Positions 16,638 through 25,290 of a stretch of 64,000 nt of DNA are shown piece by piece. The DNA comes from CAYJAZ01 sp964371865. GTDB taxonomy: Bacteria; Desulfobacterota; Desulfovibrionia; Desulfovibrionales; Desulfovibrionaceae. Below the pieces are notes generated by a model. It worked only from the letters and a program-made list of their open reading frames with translations. It was not told the DNA's origin and did not search any database. Positions within the stretch are counted from its first letter, which is position 1; the number at the start of each line of letters is the position of its first letter. Location: positions 32,017-96,016 of the forward strand of contig CAYJOR010000004.1 in the NCBI GenBank assembly GCA_964371865.1, written 5' to 3'. Position numbers and translations under genes: made by a program.

Positions 16638-17114
16638 ATGAAAGAGATTCAATTTACATTAAACGGAGAAATCGTGAGCGTTGTTGCTGATGTGACAATG
16701 CCACTTGTTGATGTCCTACGCGACACTTTCCAACTCACAGGTACAAAAGTCGGTTGTAAAGCTGGTGATTGCGGTGCTTGTACTGTTATTATGGATAAAA
16801 AAGCTGTGAATTCATGCCTTATTCCTATGGGAAAAGTAGAAGGCAGGGAAATCACAACTATTGAAGGTTTATCAAAAGATGGCAAACCAGACCTTATTCA
16901 ACAAGCCTATATCGACCAAGGCAGCGTGCAGTGCGGCTATTGTATTCCCGGCATGGTGCTTTCAACAAAAGCACTTTTAGATGCAAATACATCACCGACA
17001 AAAGAAGAAATTAAAGAAGCTATCTCCGGCAATATCTGCCGTTGCACAGGCTATGTCAAAATAGAGGCAGCCATAGAGCAGGCCGCGGCAGAGCTTAGAA
17101 AACAAGGAAGCTAA
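16638..17114 (+). CDS. Molybdenum hydroxylase [2Fe-2S] subunit
   Basis: This 158-residue subunit holds two [2Fe-2S] clusters. The N-terminal plant-ferredoxin-type motif is GCKAGDCGACTV, with a later Cys in VNSCL. The C-terminal helical cluster motif is CGYCIPGM and then ISGNICRCTGY. Length and order match the small subunit of xanthine dehydrogenase-type enzymes. It starts 11 bases after the FAD subunit, with TAGGAGAG upstream. Confidence 0.92.
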   Translation: MKEIQFTLNGEIVSVVADVTMPLVDVLRDTFQLTGTKVGCKAGDCGACTVIMDKKAVNSCLIPMGKVEGREITTIEGLSKDGKPDLIQQAYIDQGSVQCGYCIPGMVLSTKALLDANTSPTKEEIKEAISGNICRCTGYVKIEAAIEQAAAELRKQGS

Positions 17115-17126
17115 GAGGAGATAAAT

Positions 17127-19445
17127 ATGAAAAAATTTAGACTAATTGGTAAATCAATAAGCCGAAAAGATGCTTTTGCAAAACTCAGTGGTGAAGCTAT
17201 GTATGCTTCTGATGTTAGTCTTCCGCAGATGCTCCATGCAAAAGTTTTGCGTAGTCCTCATCCGCACGCAAAAATTATCAGTATAGACACTTCAGAAGCT
17301 GAAAAATTACAAGGTGTGAAAGGTATTGCACATTATTGGAATACTTCACAAAATTTATGGAACGGCGCCGCTCCTATGTTTACCACAGGCCCACACGAAG
17401 AAAGAGTTCTTGATCAAAGAGTTTTTGATAATGTTGTGCGCTATGTAGGTGATGAAGTGGCTGCTGTTGCTGCAACTACGGAAGAAATTGCTGAAGCTGC
17501 TGTTAAACTTATAAAAGTAGAATACGAAATTTTACCTTTCGTTCTTACTCCAAAACAAGCTACCGCTGAAGGTAGTATTGCTTTGCACGGTGAAAAGAAT
17601 ATTACTCCTGAAGGGCATAATATCCCTGGTGCAATAACGAAAATTAATTACGGCGAAGGTGATTTAGAAGATGCCTTTAAAGAATGTGATGTAGTTATCG
17701 AAGGAGTATATGAATTACCAGTTGTAAAACAAATGCAAATGGAAACACATGCAGCTGTTGCAAAAGTAGAGAGCGATGGCAAAGTAACTGTATGGTCAAC
17801 AACGCAATGCCCACATCCAACACGTTATATCTTAGCTGCCGCATTTGGTATGCCGGCAAGTAAAGTACGCGTGCTTGCTCCTTACTATGTTGGTGGTGGA
17901 TTTGGCGCACGTATCGGTCTTTCAGGAAAAGCTGAGCCTATAGCTATGGCACTTGCATTATTGACAAAAAAACCTGTTCGCTGTTGCTATACTCGTAAAG
18001 AAGATATTATCGCTTCTGATACAAGACACGCAACCACCATGACAATCCGCCTTGGTGCTAAGAAAGACGGCACCTTCCATGCGCTTGATTTACATGGTTT
18101 CTTTAACGCCGGTGCGTATTGTACTTTTAGTGTTGAACTTCCTGCTGTTGCTGGTGCTATGAATTTGCCTGTCTATAATGTTGCTCGTTCACGCTATGTA
18201 GGTCATGCTGTATATACTAATACTACTTGCGCCGGTGCAATGCGTGGTTTTGGTAATCCACAAGGTAATTTTGCTCTTGAACGTTCAGTTGACTTGATGG
18301 CTGAAAAACTCAATATAGATCCAATGGTTTTACGTGAAAAAAATGCTATGAAAGCCGGTGAACCATGGTTTTTACCTTACGAATGTGGTTCAACAGAATT
18401 GCGTGAGTGCATGAAGCAAGGTGCTGCTGCAATTGGCTGGGATAAACGTAACTCATTTGACAACTCAGGCACTGTAAAACGTGGTATTGGGCTTGCGGTA
18501 GGCACACACGTTTCTAATGCTTGGCCTTTCTGTGTGGACTATGATAATGCTTATTGCGCTGTGCAAGTTGATGGTTCTATACAAGTGTCAACCGGTGTAT
18601 CTGAAATAGGCACGGGTTGTTCCACTTCTTTAGCACAGATTGCTGCTGAAACCTTTGGGCTTGAATACGAACAAGTTTCCTTAGTATTTGGCGATACTGA
18701 ACCTACTCCTTTTGATATCGGTAACCACGCAAGCCGTGCGCTTTATGCCGCTGGTCTTGCAGTGCAAAAAGCTTGCGAACTTGCTCGTGATAAGGTTTTA
18801 GATTATGCGGCTGAAGTAGGTAAACTCAATAGAGACGACATCGTAATCGAAAATCATGTTATCGGTCTAAAAGGTGAAAAAGCCGGTACTGATAAAGAGT
18901 TTGAATCTGGCAAAGCAAAAGCTATGAAACTAGATGAGCTCTGCTATCATGCACATATCCGCAATATTCAATTTATTGGCTTAGGTCAAATTGTTCCACC
19001 AAACTCACCACCATGGCATTGTGTATTTGCTGATGTTTCTGTTGATACTGAAACAGGTCAAATTGAGATACATAAAGTGGTAGGTGCGCACGATGTTGGT
19101 GTTGCTGTGAACCCTCAACTTGTTGAAGGTCAAATTGAAGGTGGGCTTGTTCAAGGCATAGGCTATGCACTGAATGAAGAAATTACCTACAGTGACAAAG
19201 GTGTGCAACAACACACAAATATGCACAATTATCTTGTGCCTACAGCTGCTGATATTGCAAATATACAATCTATTATTGTAGCAAGCGAAGATTCACATGG
19301 TCCTTATGGTGCTAAAGGTGTGGGCGAGTGTGGGCTTGTGTGCCCTGGTGCGGCAATAGCAAATGCTGTAAGTAATGCAATTGGTAAGCCAATTAATGAA
19401 CTTCCAATGACAAATGAAAGATTATATTCCGTTCTACACGGCTAG
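17127..19445 (+). CDS. Molybdenum hydroxylase large (molybdopterin) subunit
   Basis: This 772-residue subunit binds the molybdenum cofactor and hydroxylates a heterocycle or aldehyde. Visible signatures are GGGFGARIG near residue 255, AMRGFGNPQ near 371 and GVGECG near 731, whose Glu is the family catalytic base. The family includes xanthine, purine and nicotinate dehydrogenases. The downstream selenium-type maturation gene suggests a labile-selenium molybdenum hydroxylase, as in anaerobic purine or nicotinate fermentation. The exact substrate cannot be fixed. GAGGAG precedes the start. A MITE-like element follows the stop. Confidence 0.9.
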   Translation: MKKFRLIGKSISRKDAFAKLSGEAMYASDVSLPQMLHAKVLRSPHPHAKIISIDTSEAEKLQGVKGIAHYWNTSQNLWNGAAPMFTTGPHEERVLDQRVFDNVVRYVGDEVAAVAATTEEIAEAAVKLIKVEYEILPFVLTPKQATAEGSIALHGEKNITPEGHNIPGAITKINYGEGDLEDAFKECDVVIEGVYELPVVKQMQMETHAAVAKVESDGKVTVWSTTQCPHPTRYILAAAFGMPASKVRVLAPYYVGGGFGARIGLSGKAEPIAMALALLTKKPVRCCYTRKEDIIASDTRHATTMTIRLGAKKDGTFHALDLHGFFNAGAYCTFSVELPAVAGAMNLPVYNVARSRYVGHAVYTNTTCAGAMRGFGNPQGNFALERSVDLMAEKLNIDPMVLREKNAMKAGEPWFLPYECGSTELRECMKQGAAAIGWDKRNSFDNSGTVKRGIGLAVGTHVSNAWPFCVDYDNAYCAVQVDGSIQVSTGVSEIGTGCSTSLAQIAAETFGLEYEQVSLVFGDTEPTPFDIGNHASRALYAAGLAVQKACELARDKVLDYAAEVGKLNRDDIVIENHVIGLKGEKAGTDKEFESGKAKAMKLDELCYHAHIRNIQFIGLGQIVPPNSPPWHCVFADVSVDTETGQIEIHKVVGAHDVGVAVNPQLVEGQIEGGLVQGIGYALNEEITYSDKGVQQHTNMHNYLVPTAADIANIQSIIVASEDSHGPYGAKGVGECGLVCPGAAIANAVSNAIGKPINELPMTNERLYSVLHG

Positions 19446-19593
19446 GGGATATTTCTAAATTAATTCTTTTACATTTTTTCTGCCAAAAAGGTGGTTTTTT
19501 ATTCAGTTTATGTATGTTCTGATATATTGCACTTTATAAGAAATCCCTTTTTGTTGGAAATTCCATAAATTTTTTAGTTTCAAACACACCCTA
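19445..19593. repeat. Palindromic MITE-like element, copy 2
   Basis: The left end reads CTAGGGGATATTTCTAAATT and the right end, reversed, reads CTAGGGTGTGTTTGAAACTA. The interior shares GTTTATGTATGTT, then TGCACTT-ATAA, then TTGTTGGAAATTCCA with the copies at 35974 and 43319. It has no coding capacity. It lies between the molybdenum subunit and the maturation gene and may separate their transcription. Confidence 0.7.
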
Positions 19594-19656
19594 GAAAAAC
19601 ATATGCAAGGGAAGGAGTTTATTCTCTTTCCCTTGTCATGTATAAATAGAGGAATT

Positions 19657-20457
19657 ATGCCTATTTTTATAAAAGGTGCTGGCGATCTAGCAACTGCAGT
19701 TGCTCTTCGACTTCATAGAACTGGATATCAAGTTATTATGTCAGATATTTCAAAGCCCACGATGGTTCGTCGCACAGTTTCTTTTGCTGAAGCGGTTTAT
19801 TCAAATGAAATCCAAGTAGAAGAAGTGCGTGCGGCTAAAGCAACTCTTCAAAATTACAAAGGGTTTTTAGAGAAAGGAATAATCCCTATTCTTGTAGATA
19901 TTGATGATAAAGCAATAGCCTCACTAAAACCTCATGCCCTTGTCGATGCTATTATAGCAAAGAAAAACCTTGGTACATATAAAAATAATGACTATTTCAC
20001 TATAGCCCTTGGACCTGGATTTAAATCTCCAAGTGATGTTGATGTTGTGATTGAAACAATGCGTGGCCATTATCTTGGACGTTGTATCTATGAAGGTTCT
20101 ACCTTACCTAACACAGGTGTTCCCGGCGAAGTTGGCGGATACACAAACGAACGAGTGCTGAGAGCAAAAAATGAAGGTTTTATCACGTGGAAAAAAGAAA
20201 TTGGTGATTTTGTTAATGAGAACGAAATATTAGGAATACTCAAAACTAATGAAGGCGAGGAAGTTATTCCTGCTACAATCACAGGAATTTTGCGCGGCCT
20301 TTTATCAAGCGAAGTTTATGTGACTAAAGGATTTAAAATTGGAGATATTGATCCACGCTGTGCTGTTGAGCATTGTTTTTCAGTGTCTGATAAAGGTTTA
20401 TCTCTAGGAGGAGCAGTTCTTGAAGCTCTTATAAAAGCAAGGATTTTTCCTTATTAA
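19657..20457 (+). CDS. yqeB: YqeB-type selenium-dependent molybdenum hydroxylase maturation protein
   Basis: This 266-residue protein begins MPIFIKGAGDLATAVALRLH, a Rossmann-like start followed by KPTMVRRTVSFAEAVY, which is typical of the EF2563/YqeB family. That family accompanies selenium-dependent molybdenum hydroxylases and is needed to equip them with labile selenium. I start at 19657, where GAGGAAT lies directly upstream; an in-frame Met at 19603 has no ribosome site. A C-terminal part (residues about 160-240) has lipoyl-like turns such as GDFVNENEILGIL. Its place after the three hydroxylase subunits supports a shared pathway. YqeC and other partners are not in the window. Confidence 0.8.
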   Translation: MPIFIKGAGDLATAVALRLHRTGYQVIMSDISKPTMVRRTVSFAEAVYSNEIQVEEVRAAKATLQNYKGFLEKGIIPILVDIDDKAIASLKPHALVDAIIAKKNLGTYKNNDYFTIALGPGFKSPSDVDVVIETMRGHYLGRCIYEGSTLPNTGVPGEVGGYTNERVLRAKNEGFITWKKEIGDFVNENEILGILKTNEGEEVIPATITGILRGLLSSEVYVTKGFKIGDIDPRCAVEHCFSVSDKGLSLGGAVLEALIKARIFPY

Positions 20458-20483
20458 TACAATTCTTATTCTAAAAACACACT

Positions 20484-21341
20484 TTAGAAAGCTACTTTTA
20501 GTTTTTGAATTGTCATTGAAATTAAAAATACAAAACAGTTTACTATAACAATTGTTGCACCTACAGGTGTGCTTGCCAGAATTGAAACGATAATCCCCGT
20601 AGCTGCGGAAAAAATTGAAAATATAGCTGCAGTTATAACTACAGAGCGAAAATTTTCAAATAATCGCATGGCAGATAAGGCAGGAAAAACTACAAGAGCT
20701 GAAATAAGTAGAGAACCAACAAGATTCATGGCAACAACAATTACTGCAGCAATCGTAATTGCAATAAGCAGATTATATCTGTCAACATTAAGTCCTGTTG
20801 CACGTGCAAAAGTTTCATCAAAAGTAATTGAGAAAATTTTATGATAGAATATAACATACATACTTAACACGAAAATTGATAATACTGCAGAAATCCAAAC
20901 ATCTGTTTTGGTGAGCGTAAGAATTGATGTAGAGCCAAATAGAGTGTTGCACACATCCGCAGCAATATTTGAAGATGTAGGGTAGAGATTCAAAAGTAGA
21001 TAGCCAAAACCTAAAGACCCAACTGAAAGCATAGCTATTGCGGCATCGCCATTAATTTTTGTGTTTTCTCCTAATCGTAATAGAATAATGGCACAAACAG
21101 CAGTGACAGGAAAAACGAGAATACTTTCATTTGCTAGTTTCAAAGCACTTGCAATTGCTATTGCCCCAAATGCTATGTGAGAAAGCCCATCGCCAATATA
21201 AGAAAATCTTTTTAGAACAAGAGTTACCCCCAGTAAAGAAGAGCAAAGTGCAATGAGAATACCTACAATAAAAGCATATAAAACAAAAGGATAGGAAAAA
21301 TATATAAACAAAGTGGAAAAAGTGTCATTTATTACTTGCAT
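20484..21341 (-). CDS. znuB: Zinc ABC transporter permease ZnuB
   Basis: This protein of about 285 residues, with eight or more hydrophobic segments, belongs to the ABC-3 metal permease family (ZnuB/MntB). FSYIGDGLSHIAFGAIAIA is the typical early cytoplasmic motif. I start at the ATG at 21341 because AAAGG lies 8 bases upstream; a GTG three codons earlier is possible. Its start overlaps the last 10 bases of znuC, so translation is coupled. It is the last gene of the znuACB operon. Confidence 0.88.
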   Translation of the reverse strand: MQVINDTFSTLFIYFSYPFVLYAFIVGILIALCSSLLGVTLVLKRFSYIGDGLSHIAFGAIAIASALKLANESILVFPVTAVCAIILLRLGENTKINGDAAIAMLSVGSLGFGYLLLNLYPTSSNIAADVCNTLFGSTSILTLTKTDVWISAVLSIFVLSMYVIFYHKIFSITFDETFARATGLNVDRYNLLIAITIAAVIVVAMNLVGSLLISALVVFPALSAMRLFENFRSVVITAAIFSIFSAATGIIVSILASTPVGATIVIVNCFVFLISMTIQKLKVAF

Positions 21342-22018
21342 TGTTCGCACCTTTGGTTTGCAAAATATTCATTTCTAGAAAGCACGTCAACACAGGAAGA
21401 AATACAGACTACATGACTGGAAAAATTTAAAGCATTTTCGCTGTCATGCGTTACCATACAAATAGTAGTTCCTTCATTATTCAATTCTTTAACCAGGGAA
21501 TACATTTCCTTAGTTGAGGCTATATCTAAACCCGAGGTAGGTTCGTCTAAAAGTAGCATTTTATCAGTTGCGCAAAGAGCTCTTGCAATTAAGGTTCTTT
21601 GTTGTTGACCACCTGAAATTTTATTGAAGCTTTTTTTTGCTAAATGCTCTATTTTCATTTTTTCGAGTAAAGTCATTGCTTTAATTTTATCTTTTTTAGA
21701 ATAAAACGGATTGAAGGAATGAGCATTTATACAGCCCGAGAGAACAACTTCCCAAACTGATGCGGGAAAATCTTTTTGTACTTGAGTTTGTTGTGGGATA
21801 TAGCCTATTTCATTAAAGCAAAAATTATTACAAAGTTCTACTTTACCTTTGAGTGGTGGTGTCAATCCTAAGATTGTTTTAATCAAGGTACTTTTCCCTA
21901 CGCCATTTTCTCCGATAATACAAAAATATTCGCCTTTAGAGATGGTAAAGTTAATATTTTTTAATAAAATCTTATTTTCATATCCTATTGCAAGGTTATC
22001 ACATTTAATGAATTCCAT
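21332..22018 (-). CDS. znuC: Zinc ABC transporter ATP-binding protein ZnuC
   Basis: This 228-residue ATPase energises zinc uptake. Walker A is GENGVGKST near residue 37, the signature is ISGGQQQR near 134, Walker B is MLLLDEPT near 154, and the switch histidine is in MVTHD. The C-terminus holds a CCxxC-like group of cysteines (ISSCVDV, then NQRCEQCK) that might bind metal. It lies 4 bases behind znuA and overlaps znuB. Confidence 0.9.
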   Translation of the reverse strand: MEFIKCDNLAIGYENKILLKNINFTISKGEYFCIIGENGVGKSTLIKTILGLTPPLKGKVELCNNFCFNEIGYIPQQTQVQKDFPASVWEVVLSGCINAHSFNPFYSKKDKIKAMTLLEKMKIEHLAKKSFNKISGGQQQRTLIARALCATDKMLLLDEPTSGLDIASTKEMYSLVKELNNEGTTICMVTHDSENALNFSSHVVCISSCVDVLSRNEYFANQRCEQCK

Positions 22019-22022
22019 ATTT

Positions 22023-23087
22023 TTACTTTACTAAGGCTTGTTTAAGAGTTTCAAGGTTATTTTGCATAATTGAAAAGTAGCTGATGTTATTAGCTATATC
22101 ACCTGCTTTTATAGATTGTAGAGAATTAAGTATAAGAATATTAGACTGTTTTTTATCACTAGTTGCAAGAATGGTTGTTGCCAGTGCGTCATTTGAACCA
22201 TCTATAATAAAGATATTATTGAAATTGAGTTCATCAACTTTTTTTGCTAGAAAGACAACAGTTTCAAAACTGGCTTCTGTATCGGCAGAACAACCTACAA
22301 AAGCTGCAAAATAGTCAATGCCATAGTCATCTACGAGATATCTAAATGGAAACCTATCAGCAACTAAGATAGTTTTTATTTGGCTTGCTTCTATTGCTTT
22401 TTTATATTCATCATCGAGAGCCTGAAGTTTTTTGATATAAGATTGTGCATTTGCACTATATGTATTTGTATTTTCTTTGTCGTGATCTCCAAGTAGTACA
22501 GAAATACTTTTTACAATGATTTGAGCATTTTTTAATGAAAGCCAGATATGTTCATCATAACCAAAATGCAGGTCGATATTTTCGTTATTGTGATGCTTAT
22601 GATCGTGTTCATGCTTATCGTGTTCATGCTTGTCGTGTTCATGCTCATGTCCGTGCTTTCTGTAGTCATGATTATGTGCTTCCATGCCCTCAACAATTTC
22701 TTCAAGTTTTATCTTACTGCCAAGGCTTGACATAAGATTCACAACTGTTTGTTGTTTATTGATATTTTGCTTAAGTACATTATTCACCCAAGCGTCGGAT
22801 TCACCACCGTTGTAAACAAAAATATCAGATTTCGCAATTTTTGTAATATCTTGAATGGTTGGCTGATAGCTATGTAAGTCGACTCCTGATTTTAATAAAA
22901 TATCAACTTCTATATTTTTTGAATCCCCCACTATTTCACGCAGCCAATCATATATAGGAAAGGTTGTTGCCAATACTTTAATTTTTGATTTTTCACTTGC
23001 TTCAACATGTAGCGGGAAAATGAAAAAGCTTCCTATAGTAAAAAAAGTCAATAAAAATAAATGGAAAAGACGATTGTTTTTCTGCAT
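22023..23087 (-). CDS. znuA: Zinc-binding periplasmic protein ZnuA
   Basis: This 354-residue substrate-binding protein starts with a signal peptide ending HVEA near residue 30. It has the cluster-9 binding-protein fold: TFPIYDWLREIVG, then SGVDLHSYQPTIQD with a metal-ligand His, then HIWLSLKNA. The charged loop at residues about 138-167 is very rich in His, Asp and Glu (EHEHDKHEHDKHEHDHKHH), a hallmark of zinc rather than manganese transporters. AGGTGAT lies upstream of the ATG. It is the first gene of the operon, with a 14-base palindrome about 65 bases upstream. Confidence 0.92.
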   Translation of the reverse strand: MQKNNRLFHLFLLTFFTIGSFFIFPLHVEASEKSKIKVLATTFPIYDWLREIVGDSKNIEVDILLKSGVDLHSYQPTIQDITKIAKSDIFVYNGGESDAWVNNVLKQNINKQQTVVNLMSSLGSKIKLEEIVEGMEAHNHDYRKHGHEHEHDKHEHDKHEHDHKHHNNENIDLHFGYDEHIWLSLKNAQIIVKSISVLLGDHDKENTNTYSANAQSYIKKLQALDDEYKKAIEASQIKTILVADRFPFRYLVDDYGIDYFAAFVGCSADTEASFETVVFLAKKVDELNFNNIFIIDGSNDALATTILATSDKKQSNILILNSLQSIKAGDIANNISYFSIMQNNLETLKQALVK

Positions 23088-23149
23088 ATTATCACCTAAT
23101 TTTAAAAGTATTTATCTCTTACACAAGCAAATAAAATCTATTTTTTATA

Positions 23150-23163
23150 TTGGATAAATCCAA
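23150..23163. promoter_or_regulatory. Palindrome upstream of znuA, candidate Zur/Fur-family site
   Basis: TTGGATAAATCCAA is a perfect 14-base palindrome about 65 bases upstream of the znuA start, in an AT-rich promoter region. Zinc uptake operons are usually repressed by Zur. The match is to general Fur-family symmetry, not to a proven consensus for this organism. Confidence 0.45.
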
Positions 23164-23604
23164 CTTTATTTATTAATATAAAACAATGAATTGGTCAAGG
23201 GTTTTATATATTCTTATTTGCTCAAGTATGGAAGGGGAAGAGGGGGGTATACTATACTGTATATATGGGTGCTGCTCCTATGTTGAGAGGAGCTACTATT
23301 AATATCTACCCCTTCAGCTCATTTACGCCTTTATTTCTAAAGAATTTGATAACTTAAGATTCTCTCTTTTGCAAGAAGGAAAAGAGCAAAGCCCTTGTTG
23401 AATATGTAGACACAATCCTTTACGATTTTATTTTATCAAACTATACAGCATATTCAGCTTTATTAGATAAATATAAGGAAACCCAGCCTAATTAGAAAGA
23501 GTAAACGTTAATCTCATTATTAAAATAACACTCATGTGAAATAAAGTTTAGCTAATTGCTACGCCAAAATTCTTGACAGTAGAGTGTATTATATTGTATT
23601 TTTA
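23164..23604. other. Gene-poor stretch with a decayed coding fragment
   Basis: No intact gene is seen. At about 23381-23493 one frame reads KALVEYVDTILYDFILSNYT and continues to KYKETQPN before a stop, without start codon or ribosome site, so it looks like a leftover of a longer gene. A TTGACA at 23574 followed by AT-rich sequence could be a promoter reading towards cinA. Confidence 0.35.
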
Positions 23605-23757
23605 ATGCCTTCTAATATAACTTTTCTTGGTGATAATGATGTCAAAAATAGCAAATTATCAATTAATAGAAGTTCTTCTAGAGGAGGAAGCCTTGGCTGT
23701 AGATTATCAGATACCGGTGCTTCTTCGGAATTTCAATACAAAGTTTTTATGAGGTGA
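23605..23757 (+). CDS. Possible 50-codon small ORF upstream of cinA
   Basis: An ATG at 23605 opens a 50-residue frame that ends with TGA at 23755-23757, inside the cinA ribosome site. The product begins MPSNITFLGDNDV and is Ser- and Arg-rich in the middle. A TTGACA lies 31 bases upstream of the ATG but no Shine-Dalgarno is visible. It may be a leader ORF, a fragment or chance. Confidence 0.2.
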   Translation: MPSNITFLGDNDVKNSKLSINRSSSRGGSLGCRLSDTGASSEFQYKVFMR

Positions 23758-23762
23758 TATAA

Positions 23763-25001
23763 ATGATTTGCGAAATAATTTCCATAGGTACGGAACTACT
23801 CACCGGCAATACCATCAACACTAACACCGCATATATTGCAAAAGTCATGATGGAATATGGACTTGATTTATATCATCAAAGCGTTGTTGGCGATAATCCC
23901 TCACGGCTTAAAGAAAATTTAAGTAGAGCACTCATGCGTTCTGATATTGTTATAACCACAGGTGGGCTTGGTCCAACTTATGATGATTTAACTAAAGAAA
24001 CGGTTTGTGAGGTTTTAGGGAAAAAACTTGTGGAAAACAAGGAAATATCCAAACTTCTTAGAGATGGCTATGCGAAACTCGGTGCAGAAATAGCATCGAG
24101 TGATCTAAAACAAGCATATATGCCAATTGATGCAACGATAATACCGAATGAAAATGGTACCGCTCCCGGTCTTATTGTAACAGGTGAAAATAATAAAAAA
24201 GTTATTATGCTCCCCGGACCTCCTAGAGAGCTTATCCCGATGGTAGATGGATTTCTAAAGAACTATCTTTCACAACTTACAAAAAGAGTGATTGTTTGCA
24301 GAAATCTAAACACTTATAATTATGGTGAATCCTCTCTTTTTAAATATATTAAAGATTTTGCAGAAAAATCTATCAATCCCTCTATTGCAACATATGTAGC
24401 AGACTTTGAAGTTGCTGTTAGAATTACAGCATCGGCTGAGGATAAAGCATCAGCAAGTAAACTCCTCGATACAGCGGAACAGGAAATAAGAAGATTACTG
24501 CCCAAAGAAGCAATATACGGAGTTGACGCTATGGGGATTGAGTATGTAATTGTAGAAAAGCTTCGTGAAAAGGGTCTTAAACTCGCTATAGCCGAGAGTT
24601 GCACAGGTGGACTACTCTCTAAGAGAATAACCGATGTGCCGGGTTCGTCCAATGTGTTTGAATACGGAATATGTACGTATAGTAATGAGAGCAAACGTAA
24701 ATTGCTTGGTGTAGATACGGTTGATGAACATGGGGCTGTGTCGTCGCAAACCGCCGTAGCGATGGCACAAGGTATGTTGGATTTATCCGGTGCAGATATT
24801 GCCGTGGCTATAACAGGTATAGCCGGCCCTGATGGAGGCACTGCCGAAAAACCAGTAGGTCTTGTATATATTGCACTTGCTAGAAAAGATGACGTAAAAG
24901 TATATAGGCATATTTTCTCAGACATTGTCAGTCATACAAGAAATGAAGTGCGTATCAGAACCGCAAGCATGGCACTTACTTATGTGTTAAATTCAATATA
25001 A
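23763..25001 (+). CDS. cinA: CinA family protein (competence/damage-inducible, pyridine nucleotide salvage)
   Basis: This 412-residue protein has both parts of full-length CinA. The N-terminal MoaB/MogA-like domain (residues 1-170) contains GTELLTGNTINTNTAYIA and TTGGLGPTYDDLTKE. The C-terminal domain (about 255-410) contains AESCTGGLLSKRIT and GIAGPDGGTAEKPVG, the region carrying nicotinamide-nucleotide amidase activity in characterised members. GAGGTGAT is upstream of the ATG. It stands alone between znuA and the autotransporter region. Confidence 0.92.
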   Translation: MICEIISIGTELLTGNTINTNTAYIAKVMMEYGLDLYHQSVVGDNPSRLKENLSRALMRSDIVITTGGLGPTYDDLTKETVCEVLGKKLVENKEISKLLRDGYAKLGAEIASSDLKQAYMPIDATIIPNENGTAPGLIVTGENNKKVIMLPGPPRELIPMVDGFLKNYLSQLTKRVIVCRNLNTYNYGESSLFKYIKDFAEKSINPSIATYVADFEVAVRITASAEDKASASKLLDTAEQEIRRLLPKEAIYGVDAMGIEYVIVEKLREKGLKLAIAESCTGGLLSKRITDVPGSSNVFEYGICTYSNESKRKLLGVDTVDEHGAVSSQTAVAMAQGMLDLSGADIAVAITGIAGPDGGTAEKPVGLVYIALARKDDVKVYRHIFSDIVSHTRNEVRIRTASMALTYVLNSI

Positions 25002-25033
25002 GGCTATTCATTTCAGACTGAATAGCAACGACT

Positions 25034-25198
25034 TTTGGTGATACCTATGCCTTCGGTATGTAGTATGCTGAGGGTGTGGGTAATTATATCATGAATAGCT
25101 TTGGTATTATCAATGCAAGTGCTTTACTGCAAGCAGATGGTGTAACACTAATTCTTCGTCTAGGTAGTGATGGAAATAGAAAAATTATTTTAGATTAA
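25034..25198 (+). pseudogene. Remnant of an autotransporter passenger
   Basis: The frame reads GDTYAFGM, a TAG stop at 25061, then YAEGVGNYIMNSFGIINAS and on to a TAA at 25196. It resembles the repeat units of the autotransporter at 55110 (AYGLYSHGTEMNTLSNSGVIEV, HGMYAEGDGVNTINN). It has no start codon and one internal stop. A hairpin (GCTATTCA/TGAATAGC, 25003-25026) between cinA and this fragment may end the cinA transcript. Confidence 0.55.
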
Positions 25199-25229
25199 GA
25201 ATATAATGTTCAAATATCAAATAAGTAAA

Positions 25230-25253
25230 GCATCTGAGATATTTCCCAGATGC
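25230..25253 (-). terminator. Terminator of autotransporter A
   Basis: GCATCTGAG and CCCAGATGC form a stem 40-60 bases beyond the stop codon on the minus strand, followed there by TTTACTTATTT. A close relative follows the autotransporter at 58763, so it belongs to the duplicated cassette. Between it and the stop lies TAGAGTGTGCTTCTAAACTA, which matches the end of the MITE-like element. Confidence 0.6.
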
Positions 25254-25290
25254 CTTCATTTGTGTAAAAGAATTAGTTTAGAAGCACACT

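Noticed and set aside
24320..24925. 201-codon minus-strand frame inside cinA
   Set aside because: Antisense to a full-length CinA with all motifs in place; Ser-rich shadow product.
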